Source: Heliocidaris erythrogramma | Lineage: Eukaryota; Echinodermata; Echinoidea; Camarodonta; Echinometridae | DNA: 64,000 nucleotides | Assembly (NCBI GenBank): GCA_025617745.1 | Contig: CM046853.1 | Span: forward strand, 503,501-567,500 | Direction of reading: 5' to 3' | Shown: piece by piece, positions 11,627 through 23,437 of the stretch | How the letters are laid out: each line of letters opens with the position of its first letter | Numbering within the stretch: the first letter of the stretch is position 1 | The notes under the pieces: generated by a model | The model's database searches: none | What the model was told of the DNA's origin: nothing | The model's input: the letters and a program-made list of their open reading frames with translations, nothing else | Translations under genes and position numbers: made by a program

Positions 11627-12664
11627 TAAATTTTGAAATGTTAACCCTTCTGATGGTAATATTCAGCAACGCCTTAATTCATGTAGTACCACTTACACGA
11701 TGGAGATATAGCACACCTAAGCTACTAGTCAACTAATTACATTGGCCACAGTACACAGTTAGGTGATAACTACCGTCGCTTATTAAGGTTTTATGAATAT
11801 GGGCCCTGGTCTTTTCATCGTTTAGCAAACTTGATTTACGTGATTGCATAAAGGAATTATTTTTTTCCTTCTCATACTCTAAGAATGTAGCCTGCTTCCT
11901 TCTTACATGTAGCATATTCTTACTTATACATGAATACAACTGTACACAACCCAAGTGATTGCATTTCTGAATATGTACAATGAAGTTGATTGACAAGGTC
12001 CATGGTTTGACAGGCGAAGAATGTTACAATCATTGTGGACAACTTAAGTACTATGTGACCCACTAAACTGTTGGAATGTCAGATTTCATTGTTGGCTAAA
12101 CTAGTAACTAGTATAATGATTGCACTCAATTCGATCATATGCTTCTATAATTTAGACTTGGCATTTGTCATTGTATTAAAAAAAAACAGACGTTTATAAT
12201 CGCCTCAGCATGAGATCTTTTACATTCTTCAAGGTCTTGCCATTGTTATAAAGATAGGTTTAATTATCATTTATGTCTCCTTGTTATATCTATGAACAGT
12301 GTATGTTGTGTTATGTACATGTCCGTGGATAGCATAGTGAGAAACATTCAATTTCAGATGTACATTTTATATGATTATATGAAAAGATTACAGTGCTATT
12401 GTATTCAGTGTGGGCACAAGCATTTAAGAAATATTTTGATGCAGGTTTTCGCATTTCACTTTAATAGAAAATCTTACAGAAAAGGCGTCAAAAAGTTATA
12501 TTTATACACAATATTCCACTCGCTTTAAAGCTTGTTGGAGACTTTCTTATTGGGCAGCTGTGGTAAAGACATATATATTTTGAAAGTCATATCTGCAAAT
12601 ATTATTGTATTTTTAGTAATAAGTTGTTATGGGTTATATACAATCATTGAATTATGTAACTGAA

Positions 12665-12860
12665 GTTAATTTTTCTGTAATAAAAAACCCTTGAAATGGA
12701 TACCCTTTTCCGCCAAAATATTTTTCTGTAAAAAAAACCCCTTATAATGGGTACCCTTTTCCGGCAAAATGACTCTTAAGAATGGGTCGGGTTTGGCGGC
12801 TTCAGCGGGACACTCCTGTCGGAAGTAAATCTGAGCCCCCCCCCCCCCCCCCCCCATACG
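12665..12860. repeat. Second copy of the CCGCCAAAATGAC repeat
   Basis: Shares the sequence of 7060-7175, with a duplicated TACCCTTTTCCG(C/G)CAAAAT block, and ends in a long C tract (12837-12855). Confidence 0.55.
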
Positions 12861-13518
12861 GGAGAGGTGATTTTTGGATATGTCATGAATATTGAAGGAA
12901 GAAGATGAAACCTAACATTCCATAGAAGTGTTTAGTCTGGAGTTAGACCCAGCTTAACTTATGAGAATACCTGCCATTGTCATTTACTGGTGTAAAATTG
13001 CCTGTAAACTGTTTGTATTCAATAAATGATAGGCACTGTCTTTCATTACTTTATTACCTTTAAATTATTCATCTACATGTAGCTAAGCAACATATTGAAA
13101 GATACTTGCTTACTTATATCGTGCCATTGTTTAAGTGGACTTGTTATCCAGAATACTTTGTGTCTTAATAAATATTTCTTTCAAAGTAGATTGAATAGTC
13201 TCATTTTCATCATGTGTGTGTGCACTCAAATTTTTGATACGTGTTAATAACTGCTGGATTGTATGTTGAAAGTGTGAAAAGCAAAAAATTGAAATTATGC
13301 AAAACTTGTGGTCCCATTCCCAGCTGTTTATTAGGGTTCAACCATGCGTAATTACACGTTGTTAGATCATGCCTTTATCAGAAAGTCAACTCTGCGTACA
13401 GTAGGTTATTGCTAAGTACAATTTGTATAAGTTTGAATACATTAATCAGCCTACTTGTGCATGTACATGTATGAATGTGCATGTAACGTGGAGCAAGTCC
13501 GTGTGATGAAAAACTTAA

Positions 13519-14113
13519 AGGCCGATTCCACGCTAATATCAAGATGATTTGAATAAGTAGAGTAAAATTAAACAAGCATAACAGTGAAAATTTAACTGAA
13601 ATCTGATGTAAAATAAGAAGGTTAGGGCATTTTGAAGTTTTGCATTATTTCATGAAACAGTGATGCCTAACATGGGCGGTATATGTATGCAAATGAGTGA
13701 ACCGATGATGTCACACTCACTTTTCCTTATGTATTTTATTATATGAAATTTCAAATATTTCAGTTTTATGGATGTGATAATAAAGAATCTCTCCCTTGTA
13801 TCAAAATAAGTTACAATAATGATGATTTTACCTGTTCCATAAGGCGTCAAACCATGTTTTACATTATTGAAGCAAAAAATTGAAATATATTTCATATAAT
13901 AAAATTCATGAGATAAAGTGAGTGTGTGACATCATCGGTTAACTCATTTGCATACCGCCCATGTTATGCATATCACTGTTTCAAGAAATAATGCAAAAAA
14001 TCAAAATGCCCTAACTTTCTTATTTTACATTTGATTTCAATAAAATTTTCACTTTCATGCTTGTTTAATTTTACTCTATTAAAATCAACTTGGTATTAGT
14101 GTGGACTTGGCCT
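13519..14113. mobile_element. Palindromic MITE between the transposon's two genes, TTAA target
   Basis: Arms start AGGCCGATTCCACGCTAATA on the left and AGGCCAAGTCCACACTAATA on the right (complement), and pair over most of the element. TTAA lies at 13515-13518 and 14114-14117. The TTAA target fits Kolobok- or piggyBac-type mobilisation (inference). Confidence 0.85.
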
Positions 14114-14117
14114 TTAA

Positions 14118-16179
14118 GTGTAAATTGTACTGGACAGTCAGGCATTCACTGTGGAGAAGATAAAGACCACATCATGACCATAGCATGACCACGTAACTCC
14201 ACAGAACATAACAAACACAAACACACCAGCATCCTCTCCTCTCAGATATCACTCGTGTCTAGAAGCACATGTACATGTACTAAAACAGAACTTACACTGT
14301 ACATGTACATGTAAAAGCATACTCTCTTTCAAAAATGCAACACCCACACTAGTTCACAATTGCTGCAATAAAGGCAGGTAGTTCCAAGTCCCATATGTTA
14401 CTGGTTCCGAGCTTTCAAGATATTAATGATCCTGATGAAGTGATTAAATTACACCAAACAACAATTTGGGTCAGACAAGATATGAATAATAAATGAAAGC
14501 AATTGATGTTTTCCTTTTTTTATAACCAAATTTGTTAACTTTGAGCAATATTCCAAATACACTGTACTTGGCAACATATGGGACACAAACTTACCAACTC
14601 CTTGCATGCCCACAAATGGACAAGAGGTGCACTGAAGTCTTGCAGTTTGTACAAATACTTTGCACTAAGAGAGTGGTCCGATAAAAACTCCATATTATAT
14701 TCAGAGGTATAAAGTTCAATTGATCATTTTATTTCTTTTTATTTCAGATCAAAATAACATTGAATACTTCTTCAACATACATGTACATAATAATATTACA
14801 AGATAACAGAGAGATGCGCAGCTACTGCATCATAGTACATGGAGAATCAAGTCCCCACTTTAACATACCCATAATAATAACACATAGTGACACATGTTTA
14901 CAAATGTACAAAGGGGTGACCAACCATTTGTTTTGAATGATGAAATGGAATGATTGACCAACTACACATGTAGAAGTTACTACACTATTATGTTGAGAAG
15001 TTAACTAACAGAATTTTAAACTAACTTTCTGTCAAGTACAGTACAGCATGCTTGCTTACATGTATGAAATCAAACCTCTTGCCAAACAAACTTATGCATG
15101 TACATGTACATGACAAATAAATTCCTAGTACTGGGTTAGAACAATAATGTTTCTCAATGTGAATGAATGATTTATCCTAAATTAATAACATAGTCATGCA
15201 TATATATGTGAAGAGGGTACAGATTTATCTGAGAACTTATCCTGAGAGCTACAATGACTTTACAGTCATTAAACATTATTAAAGACTAAATTTGGCATGA
15301 AACCCTTGTCTGAAAATGTGTTGCCATGGTAATAGCCTATTATGGCAATAAATCAGAGGACTGAAGATCAAACAACAACTCTGCCCATGTATCGGACATT
15401 ACAATCTGTTTACATTTTTCTTTTCTTTTTTCTATACAATGTACATATCTTACTTGTATAGAATATTCCAACAATAACACAATGCTATACATAAAATATA
15501 TGCACATTAGTTGCCTCTATCACCTACTCAATTTTCTTGAACGCATCTCAAAATTCCACTTAAAATGAGTAACTGATTAAGTTTGCTATACATTGTACAT
15601 ACATGTACATTAATAAAATTGATGGCAAAAGTAATCACATATCAGATATGACTTGTATGTACATGTACAGGTACATGTGTAACATTTATAATAGGTGTTA
15701 TTATATAGGCCAATCTGAATGGCATGTGAGTCATATTTTCACTGAACCATGATGAAGCTTTATAATGATGTAAGCAATAATTATAATATTGGCTATTTAT
15801 AAGGCGCTGTTCGGGAATACCTAATGCACATCTACATGTAGATCAATGTCAGAAAGTTAAGCTACATGTAGGGGAGATCAATATAGGTCCATAGTCCATA
15901 CTATATGATAAAATAAATTAAGTGAGCTATAGCAGCATGTACATGTACATGTACATATGTACAAGTTTCTTTGAAAATTCTCAAGAGTTTCAAAGTGCAT
16001 ATTACATACATATAAGTGTACATGAGTAATCCAAAACACCTGAGACATTACCATACAACAGTCTGTTATACTAATACATTCATGCTTGGACAGTACTTAA
16101 ATCATTGCACATTATGATATTGGACAAATGCAATGAAAATATGAAAACAAAATCACTCGGTCAATGAAGAAAGCAAAAG
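14118..16179. other. Non-coding spacer between the convergent genes
   Basis: No supportable open frame. It is marked by many short palindromic TACATGTACATG runs (near 14268, 14298, 15100, 15600, 15658 and 15938). Both genes should end their transcripts around this spacer. Confidence 0.5.
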
Positions 16180-17449
16180 TCAATCAATGTCATCCAGGTG
16201 ACAATCAGCAATAGCATCAGTAAATTCATTCCCGGACCAACCATCGGAGTCATCGGAGTCATCGGAGTCATCCTCTTGGACTGGGGTGGTAGAATTGTCA
16301 GGCAAATTCATATCTGTCCTTTCAAGAGCATTGAGATACATTTCCCAAGTTTTCTGTGCAACATCGGAGCTACCAAAATGGTATCTCCTCATATACTGAT
16401 CTCTAGAAAGATGCACGTTGATTTCCAGCATTATTTTTGATATTGTGCACTCTGGAAGTCCACTGGCAATGTCCTTCCCACTGTACAGATGATCTGGACA
16501 TTCTCTTACCAGTTCATTTCCATAATTATCCAAACATCTTTTCAGCTTGTCCTGCTGGGCAGGTGTGGGAATGACAACTGGAAACTCAGTAGCTTCTCCT
16601 TGCATGTCAAGGTGATTACGTGCCAGACTTTCCAGCCGTGGAGGCTCAGCACCACACTTATTCTCAGAACACATGCATTGTACTGCACAAACATCACAAC
16701 ATTCATGCTTCTTGATGACTGTACCACTGGACATGTAATTTTCATTGATGACACCTCTCCTGCACTCGGTTCCCTTCAAAAATCTTTCCATTGATTTTGA
16801 AACACCCCTTCCAACAATATCCCCTGGATATTTCACAGTCAAACACATGCTCTGCTTTCCATCCCTTCCAACTCTTCCCGCCATTTGTAGATAATCGTCG
16901 AGCTCTGATGGCCTTCCAATCATAATTGCGGAGTGCATCCCTTTCACATTGACTCCCATGCCAAATGCGATGGTGGCTATGAGAACTCTAATATGTCCAT
17001 CTGGGTCTCCCATGTCAGCGATGATCATCTCCTGGATATCCTGTTCAGTGTTGGTGTGGTACATTTGCACATATGCGGAAACTGACTTAGGCAATTCGCT
17101 ACAAAACATAGCATACAGCTCTGCTACTAATTTCCTGGATTGGCAGTACAAAATCATCCGTTCACACTGGCGTCCCTTGGTCTTCAGCTCATCCACCAAA
17201 AACTTCAACGAATCATCAAAATCCCTTTTCTTTGTGCCCAGCACAACATGTTTGATGTTCTGTTTGTCTGGAGACTCAACAATGGTGACATAATTCCGCA
17301 TTCCAAGGCTCTGCGCCACCTTGCTTCTGATGTCTGTTGTTGCTGTTGCTGTCATGGCAACCACAGGCACAGCTGGAAGAGTAGATCGCAGCTCTCCGAG
17401 CCGACCATAACTTTCCCGGAAAGCGTGGGTCTTTCCTGAAGACTGGCCC
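16180..17449 (-). CDS. Helicase exon 2 (motifs III to VI, zinc cluster, acidic tail)
   Basis: The acceptor is TTCATTTCCATAG. The first base completes the Trp codon and the frame continues GQSSGKTHAFRESYGRLGEL, matching the RecQ signature after motif II. The frame stays open to the TGA at 16182-16180. Confidence 0.94.
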
Positions 17450-18838
17450 CTATGGAAATGAACAGAGATACAAATGTACAGTGTAATAAAGAGTATTCTG
17501 GGTAAAAACAGCCATCATACAAATAAAATAACAAAATATTGTGCTTAAAGCTTGTTCAGACATGGCGCAACAAAGCTCCACAAAGCTCAGCAACATTTTG
17601 TGTACAAAGTCAATGGGATTTTTTTTGTCACCCTGCTACAACAAGCTGTAAACCAATCAAATTCTTAAAAAGTTAGCAGAAAATATGTCATAACTCTGTC
17701 GACCGCAACTTTGGACAAAAAACTCTTTGAGAGTTTAAAAAATAAAAGTGCATGTTAATTAACATACATCATTCAGTGGGCCATTTTGACTCATCATGTC
17801 TGACCATTAGAGAAAATGTTGCTGAGCTTTGTTGCGCCACGTCTGAACAAGGCTTTACACTTTCTTTACAGAATAATTGATCACATGATACACTTTGTCG
17901 AAAATGGTTAACCTACTGGATCTATCTCTTACTATCTCTTACTGATGAACCCCTATCTGCATCAAATGAATTAGGCCTACAGGAATCTCCAAAACAGTGG
18001 AGGGATCAACTAAGTCTAGTAAGAGAGAGATAAAGTTGAGTGATGGTTGATCTAATCATGAGCTCTCTGCAGGTAGACATCGTCTCACATGTATCTTTAA
18101 AAATTGATTGAAAAAAACATTAACAGTACTTTAGTCATAAAACTAAATAACTAACTAGGACACTGAATTAAGTTGGAGTAGATTTTGATCTAGATGAAAC
18201 AGTTAATTAGACTTTTCAAAGGTCTATGGCCAAATCTACATAATGTACTTTTTCATGTAATTGTAAAACAAATTCAAACTATTATTAGTAGCCTTTGTCT
18301 GCACCCTTGTATTTGTAAACAAAACCATGAAAACTCACCATTTTGTTACACAGTGACTTTCGTCGACGAAAAATCCACAAAGTCGCTGCTGAACAGAGTC
18401 CATCTTCAGAAATTCTGATCCAGTCTCTCCAGTCAAAAACTCTGGAGACGTGGTCAGCAGAGACAGCTTGCCCAGCGATAATTGCAGACGGAGTTCGTCG
18501 GTTAGTCCCCCACTGAGGTCTGCTGCAGCGATCCCTAACTCTGCAGCCCTATCAATCTGATCTTTAATTAATGCTTTGAGGGGCATCACAACAATTACAA
18601 AATTCTTTTCAGCATCTTTGTCCTGGACATTGTTCAAGTAGTCTACGCAGAGTGAGGCCCCTTGAAATACAACGCTCTTTCCATACCCAGTAGGTACACT
18701 CAGGAAGACATCGTGTCCTAGCAAGAAAGATTCAAGAGCTTTATCTTGATGCGACTTCATAGTCGCTATTCCCAACTTTTTGGTGACGTGCACGATGGAA
18801 TCTCTGACAGAAGGACGTACAAAAGCTGTCGCCATCAT
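16180..18838 (-). CDS. RecQ-family 3'-5' DNA helicase carried by the transposon
   Basis: Exons are 18838-18339 and 17449-16180; the 889-bp GT-AG intron splits the Trp codon of motif II. The product is 589 residues. Visible landmarks: Q31 of motif 0, Walker A PTGYGKS (49-55), motif Ia MPLKALIKDQ (85-94), motif II DESHCVTKWG (159-168), motif III AMTATAT (198-204), motif V IATIAFGMG (324-332), motif VI QMAGRVGRDGK (355-365), and a RecQ-type zinc cluster with Cys near 396, 417, 418 and 421. The C-terminus is an acidic DDSDDSDDSD tail; I see no clear winged-helix (RQC) or HRDC domain. RecQ enzymes unwind DNA 3' to 5' using ATP. Unwinding during transposition or gap repair is inferred from its place inside the element. 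The second of two tandem ATGs (18835) has the better Kozak context. Confidence 0.95.
17549..17853. mobile_element. MITE in the helicase intron
   Basis: The left arm AGCTTGTTCAGACATGGCGC is mirrored by GCGCCACGTCTGAACAAGGCT on the right, with a further shared AAAGCTCAGCAACATTTT. The flanks are TTAA on the left and TTTA on the right, so the target duplication is TTAA with one change or the boundary is off by a base. It leaves the helicase splice sites untouched. Confidence 0.75.
18339..18838 (-). CDS. Helicase exon 1 (motifs 0 to II)
   Basis: Encodes the first RecA-like domain through DESHCVTK plus two bases of the Trp codon. The donor is GTGAGT. An out-of-frame ATG overlaps the start by four bases. 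Confidence 0.93.
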
Positions 18839-19386
18839 TCATTTCAGGAACGAAACTCAACCTCGAAGTCGAAATCAAATTAACACGCAATCGTAATAAG
18901 CGCTCGTACTAACTTACATAGTTCGAAGAAAACTTGGAAGTTGAATGCACTTAACGCGCTTGCATTTCGTGTGTGTATTGTTTCACGTATCACAGCTATA
19001 CACACGTGGAGTGCTAGTATAGTATAGGCCATATCTAGTTAAATACGCTAGGCCTACACACACACACACGGACCTACGTATTATTAACACGCTCTGCATG
19101 CATATAACACAGTAGTTTACATCTACAAACCTTATTGTAACTTTAGAGAAATGATGTTAAAAGAGGAAGTTTTAATAGTCATCATTCATCAAATTTGAAT
19201 TTAGAGATTAATTTTGATGCAACATAGCACCTTGTTAAGGAATATAAAATCATTTCATCACTAGATCATACCAGATTTCCCCATTACTACTTCAAAATGA
19301 TGTTAAGCAAAGACTAGCGCTTTAGCTGGAGAGGCGCGGCCAATTTTAATTGCTCTCCCTGAAAAATCTCAGGGAAAGTCGTAAGT
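18839..19386 (-). other. Helicase 5' region up to the right terminal repeat
   Basis: About 550 bp with no open frame. It probably holds the helicase promoter and 5' leader. I see no convincing TATA box. A short (CA)n lies near 19058-19070. Confidence 0.35.
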
Positions 19387-19512
19387 GTGGAGCAATTGCA
19401 CTGGACTCTTTTTTTTCGGGGCCAGCAGGTTCTCGGGATCGCGCCATCACTCGGCTTATCGCGTATAGTCGGCGAATAAAACAATCAATAAAAAGAGTCC
19501 AGAACTAGACTA
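19387..19512 (-). repeat. Right terminal inverted repeat, 126 bp
   Basis: Exact reverse complement of the left terminal repeat, with the same internal inverted motif CTGGACTC. Just inside it (19356-19375) is a short hairpin, TCCCTGA/TCAGGGA, that the left end lacks. Confidence 0.96.
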
Positions 19513-19521
19513 CCTCTATCC
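19513..19521. repeat. Right target-site duplication, 9 bp
   Basis: CCTCTATCC follows the last base of the right terminal repeat. It is a direct copy of 3370-3378. Confidence 0.88.
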
Positions 19522-19765
19522 CTGTGCCCCCCCCCTTGTTACATATAGTGCAGTATTGCACCCTAATAATTGAAAAGCAGTCAGAGCGTCGAACTAACTT
19601 TCCGCCTAAAAAAAAGGTGCTACCAGCCGTTATCTTTCTCTCGAATTTGCTCAAATGTCAAAGAAACACCCCCCTCCCTGCACCCACCCCCCTGGGGAGC
19701 ATGCTTCGTGTGCTCAGCTGCACCCCCTAAAATGAAGTCCTGGCTACGCGGCTGCCACTGTATAC
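19522..19765. repeat. Older repeat that received the transposon, right part
   Basis: Continues the unit of 2960-3369 (GAAAAGCAGTCAGAGCGTCG) and ends CCTGGCTACGCGGCTGCC, roughly the inverse of the left start. The two parts form one element of about 660 bp interrupted by the 16.1-kb insertion. Confidence 0.65.
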
Positions 19766-20054
19766 TAGCTTGACTCCTTAAGACAACGGAAAATCATTTA
19801 ATTAAAATGTAGATCTAGAGGTTATCTGACAATAAATTGTAACATCCAAATTATAAGACAGTATTATGAGAAGGTGGGGACATAATGTCATGAAGCCCAG
19901 TGACTTAATAATTATTCTATTAATAATTATAAATGAATCAATACTTTGACATATTGCGACATAGATTTAGGTCGTCATGCCAGGCCATGTTGGCAGCACA
20001 AATATCAAACACGATGCAATATCTAACAGATTTAAACTTTTGGCAGAGCATTAA

Positions 20055-20572
20055 AGGGGTACTCTGGCCTGAAAATAATATTAAAAGAATGAAAAGAGTA
20101 CAATTAAATAAACAAAACAATGAAAATTTCATCGAAATCCGATAACGAAGTTATTGAATTTTTAAGTTTTGCATTATTTTGGGAAACAGTTCTATGCATG
20201 TCATCATGAATATGTAATGAGTGAGCTGATGATGTCACGTCCCCACTTTCCTTTTTTAACTATATTATATGAAATCTTCATTATTTCATTTTTTCATCCA
20301 TGTCTATAAAAAATATCTCCCTTGTAAGTCAGTCCTTTTAGTTATAGGGCTTGGAGCAGAAAATTTGAATATTTGCAATTTCATATAATAAAATACAAAA
20401 GAAAAAGTGGGGATATGACATCATCAGCTCACTCGCTGCATATTCATTATTACGTGCATATAACTGTTTTACCAAAATAATGCAAAACGATTTTGATGAA
20501 ATTTTCGGTGATTTGTTTAATTTTTATAGTCTATTTATTCAATTCATATTAATTTCAGGCCGGAGTACCCCT
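20055..20572. mobile_element. MITE, TTAA target
   Basis: Ends AGGGGTACTCTGGCCTGAAA and the complement of CAGGCCGGAGTACCCCT, flanked by TTAA (20051-20054 and 20573-20576). Inner parts (GATGATGTCAC with GACATCATC, CATATAATAAAAT) resemble the MITE at 13519-14113. Confidence 0.85.
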
Positions 20573-20576
20573 TTAA

Positions 20577-22500
20577 GACAACTGGAAAAACAATTTATGA
20601 TATTGCTTACGAAAATATTGACCTCCCGAATATCAATAAACAGAAATAACAGCTATTTGTAAACATTATATTGAGTTACCAAATTCAACATGAGCGTGAA
20701 TATTAACCCGTCACACTTACGGTACGTGCATAGCTGTGCATGCCGGTAGACTCTGGGGACTAGCACGGGAAAGCTCTGATGAAGTTGGCAAATTGATATT
20801 TCAAAACGTCTAAATTTTACGAAGTTTCCAAATATATTTCAGGATTTACAAACTTTACAAAGTTGATTCTGTAATGATAAAATAATTTTAGTGGCACCTT
20901 CTAAAAATCAATATGACGTGACTTATATTCAATCTGCAAGCGAACCACTTGACAATCACGCAAATGTTTTTCTGAAAACGGACCAAATCTAGTGGGCTCT
21001 ATAGAAAATGCATGCAGCAAAGTCATACATCAAACGACGGAAAATTTATTGTATTTTCATCTCAAAAGTCATATTATCCGGACATAACTGTAAATATGAC
21101 CAATATGACATCAGAGTATGAATATGAAAGTATCCATTCAGTTAATTATCGGAATTGTATATACTTATTTGAACTCAGTTCTAGGTATTTTTGGTGTCAA
21201 ATCGAAGAGTAACTCATTGGCTGTCGAGTAATGTGTCTATGTAATGCCACCTGAAGTTGTAGATATCGCTATGCCTTCGTCATAGACCATGCATGGAAGT
21301 ATGATAGACTGTCAAGCAAGGCGGTGCTTGGGATCAGTCTTCAAACAGCTTTGGCCCAGCTCTGTTTAGGAGGGGATTAACAGTCTTATGTAAGAGGTCA
21401 CTTTGTTTCCTCTAGCAGCTGGCTGTTTTGTTTCATGTGGGTTAGGGGGCTTATATGGTCATTTGCCCACTGGGGGGAATTTTTTATTGAGCTATATCTT
21501 GTTTGGTTTGTAGCTTCATGGTCACACCAAAGGTTTGACCATCATGTGCAATAGTTTAAGACCACCTGGGGATTTGTGGGTATTTCAATAATTTGGAATA
21601 CTTTCTTTTGTCTCATTGAATGATTACATAATATGTTTACTATTCAGTGATCAGTAGCACAAGAGTAACTGTATAAGCCTATAGTTCAAGTATGATACAT
21701 AGGTTATGCCATGAAAATAATTGTATGTCTGAAAATTAAGTTTTTAATTTTTTCTTTCTTTCTTTGACTTATTGCATTTTGAAATAGTGGTATTAAACTT
21801 TTGCAAATGATGGTATAACAAACATAAAAGGATAGAAAAAGGGATGCACACAAAGAAAATATGTGACACTTTTGGTTTTGAGAGCTAGAGGCAATTGCCT
21901 TGGTGAGAGAATTCCAAGCGGGATTGATTCATGTAGGTAATAGCCTGGCCCTCAAGGCTGACGATATATAGATTGGACTTGACTTTTCTCACTATTTCAG
22001 CTTGCTTTAAATCGTAGACCCTGTATTTAAGTTAGAACCTACCCCCTGCAAAGGATACTGGTCTCTGCCTCAGACCCTGTGTAACATGGTTTGTCATCAT
22101 TACATGTGTATTTTATGGCAGTTTATTAATCTCTATTTAGTTGGTCTTTGTTTTGAAGATATAGCCTACATTCAATTAGCTTCTAGTCAATTTTACCTCA
22201 TTGTGTGTTATTGTGTCTACTGCCATCTATGGTCATACAGAATTAGTATGAAAGCCCTCTTTCAAACACAGTGTGGTACACATGTAGAGGTGTGTTCATG
22301 CAAATTTTGAAGCTAGAATCACGAACATGAGTCACAAATAAAAACGCTGTTTTAAGACACTGTTTCAGTGGGACAGCATTCATGCAATTTTTCATCAACA
22401 CTGATTCTCGCTCAATTCAAGCTCTGCCATTGCGCAGCGCCGCAGTATACTGCGCAGTTTGACCCAGGAAGTAAAGGTCAACTGCGGCGCAACCGTGTCC
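20577..22500. other. No gene recognised
   Basis: AT-rich unique-looking sequence. A GTAGCTTCATG site is at 21510-21520; 21489-21525 is an inverted relative of 2268-2300. The ORFs here have no splice context or recognisable domain. Confidence 0.4.
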
Positions 22501-23310
22501 TTCATTATGTACATTTCCTTATTTTTCTTCTGTCATCTTTCTTTTATATTTCTTTGTTATTCTTTGTTTTGAACCTTCTATAATTCTAATGCATGTTTGT
22601 TTTCTTTCATTTTCTCTTTCTATCTTTCCTTATGTAATTCCTTTTTTCCCTTTCTCTGTATTCTTTGTTTCTTCCTTCTATCATCTGTTTTCTCTTCTTT
22701 TCCTTGTTGTTTTCATATTTTCTTGTCATTACCTTTGTATTTCTTTATCTTTCTTACTTTATGTTTCTTTTCATTCTTTCATACTTTCTTCTATCCTTCC
22801 CAATGCATCTCTTTATTTTTCTTCTTTCTTTTCTTTTTCTATCTTTCCTTATGCTATTCCTTGTTTTGATATCTCTTTCATCTTTTCTCTTTGTCTTTTC
22901 TTATGTTATTATTTGTCTTTATTCTTCTATCGGGTTTTTTCTTTTGATCTTTTCTTTTATCTTTATCTTCTTTGTTTTGATATTTCTTTCATTTTCTCTT
23001 TCTCTCTTTCTGTCTCTTCTTATGATGATATTCTTTTTTAAAATCTCTCTTCTTTTCTTGCTGTCTTTACTTATATGTTATTCATTGTATTTATCCTTCT
23101 ATCAACTTCCCTTTTTTTATTTTTCTGTCATATTTTTTCCTCCATATATTTCCTTATGTTATTCTTTGTGTTGATCTTCTTTTCATCTTCTCTTTTTGTC
23201 TTTCCCTATGTTATTCTCTTTTATCCTCATCTTCTCTTCTTTTTCTTGTTTCCCTTTATTGTTGTCCTTCTCTCATCTTTTCTTCAAGCCTATCCTATGT
23301 GTTTCCTTAT
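22501..23310 (+). repeat. Pyrimidine-rich low-complexity tract
   Basis: About 800 bp of diverged TTTCTTT/TTCCTTATGTTATTC units. It yields overlapping Phe/Ser/Leu-rich frames of up to 169 codons in all three plus frames, the mark of composition rather than coding. A shorter block of the same kind lies at 24146-24300. Confidence 0.75.
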
Positions 23311-23437
23311 ATTTATAATAAAAATAATAATAGTGGGTTCTTGTATAGCGCACATGTCAGTCAGACTTGACACTCCTGGCGCTCCACAATTATTACCCTG
23401 GCTTTAGCATGGCTGCACTTACGGCACTCTAGTATGC
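23311..23437 (-). repeat. SINE 3' part (minus strand), separated from its head
   Basis: Read on minus: AAAGCCAGGGTAATAATTGT, GGAGCGCCAGGAGTG, TGTGCGCTATACAAGAACCC, then ACTATTATTATTTTTATT. This resembles the body and tail of a tRNA-derived SINE whose head is at 23978-24150. Confidence 0.65.

Larger units (their letters stand above)
3379..19512. mobile_element. Complete 16.1-kb helicase-bearing DNA transposon
   Basis: The two ends are 126-bp inverted repeats that match at every base (3379-3504 against 19387-19512), starting TAGTCTAGTTCTGGACTC. Immediately outside both ends is the same 9-mer, CCTCTATCC (3370-3378 and 19513-19521), which reads as the target-site duplication. Inside are two intact convergent genes, a candidate transposase on plus and a RecQ-type helicase on minus, each starting a few hundred bases from its own terminal repeat. 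Removing the element and one 9-mer restores a continuous older repeat across the junction. Helicase-encoding DNA transposons are known (the AcademH lineage of Academ), but as I recall Academ makes 3-4 bp duplications, so the 9-bp duplication leaves the superfamily open. Perfect end identity and open frames suggest a recent insertion. Confidence 0.93.

Noticed and set aside
16542-17439. Plus-strand frames of 99-114 codons over the helicase gene
   Set aside because: Antisense shadows of a well-supported minus-strand gene.
3379-19512. Firm assignment to AcademH
   Set aside because: Helicase cargo fits, but the 9-bp duplication does not match what I recall for Academ, and I cannot run the tree that would decide.
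22589-23407. Overlapping frames of 90-169 codons rich in Phe, Ser and Leu
   Set aside because: Open in several frames at once because the strand is almost pure pyrimidine; no domain, no splice context.
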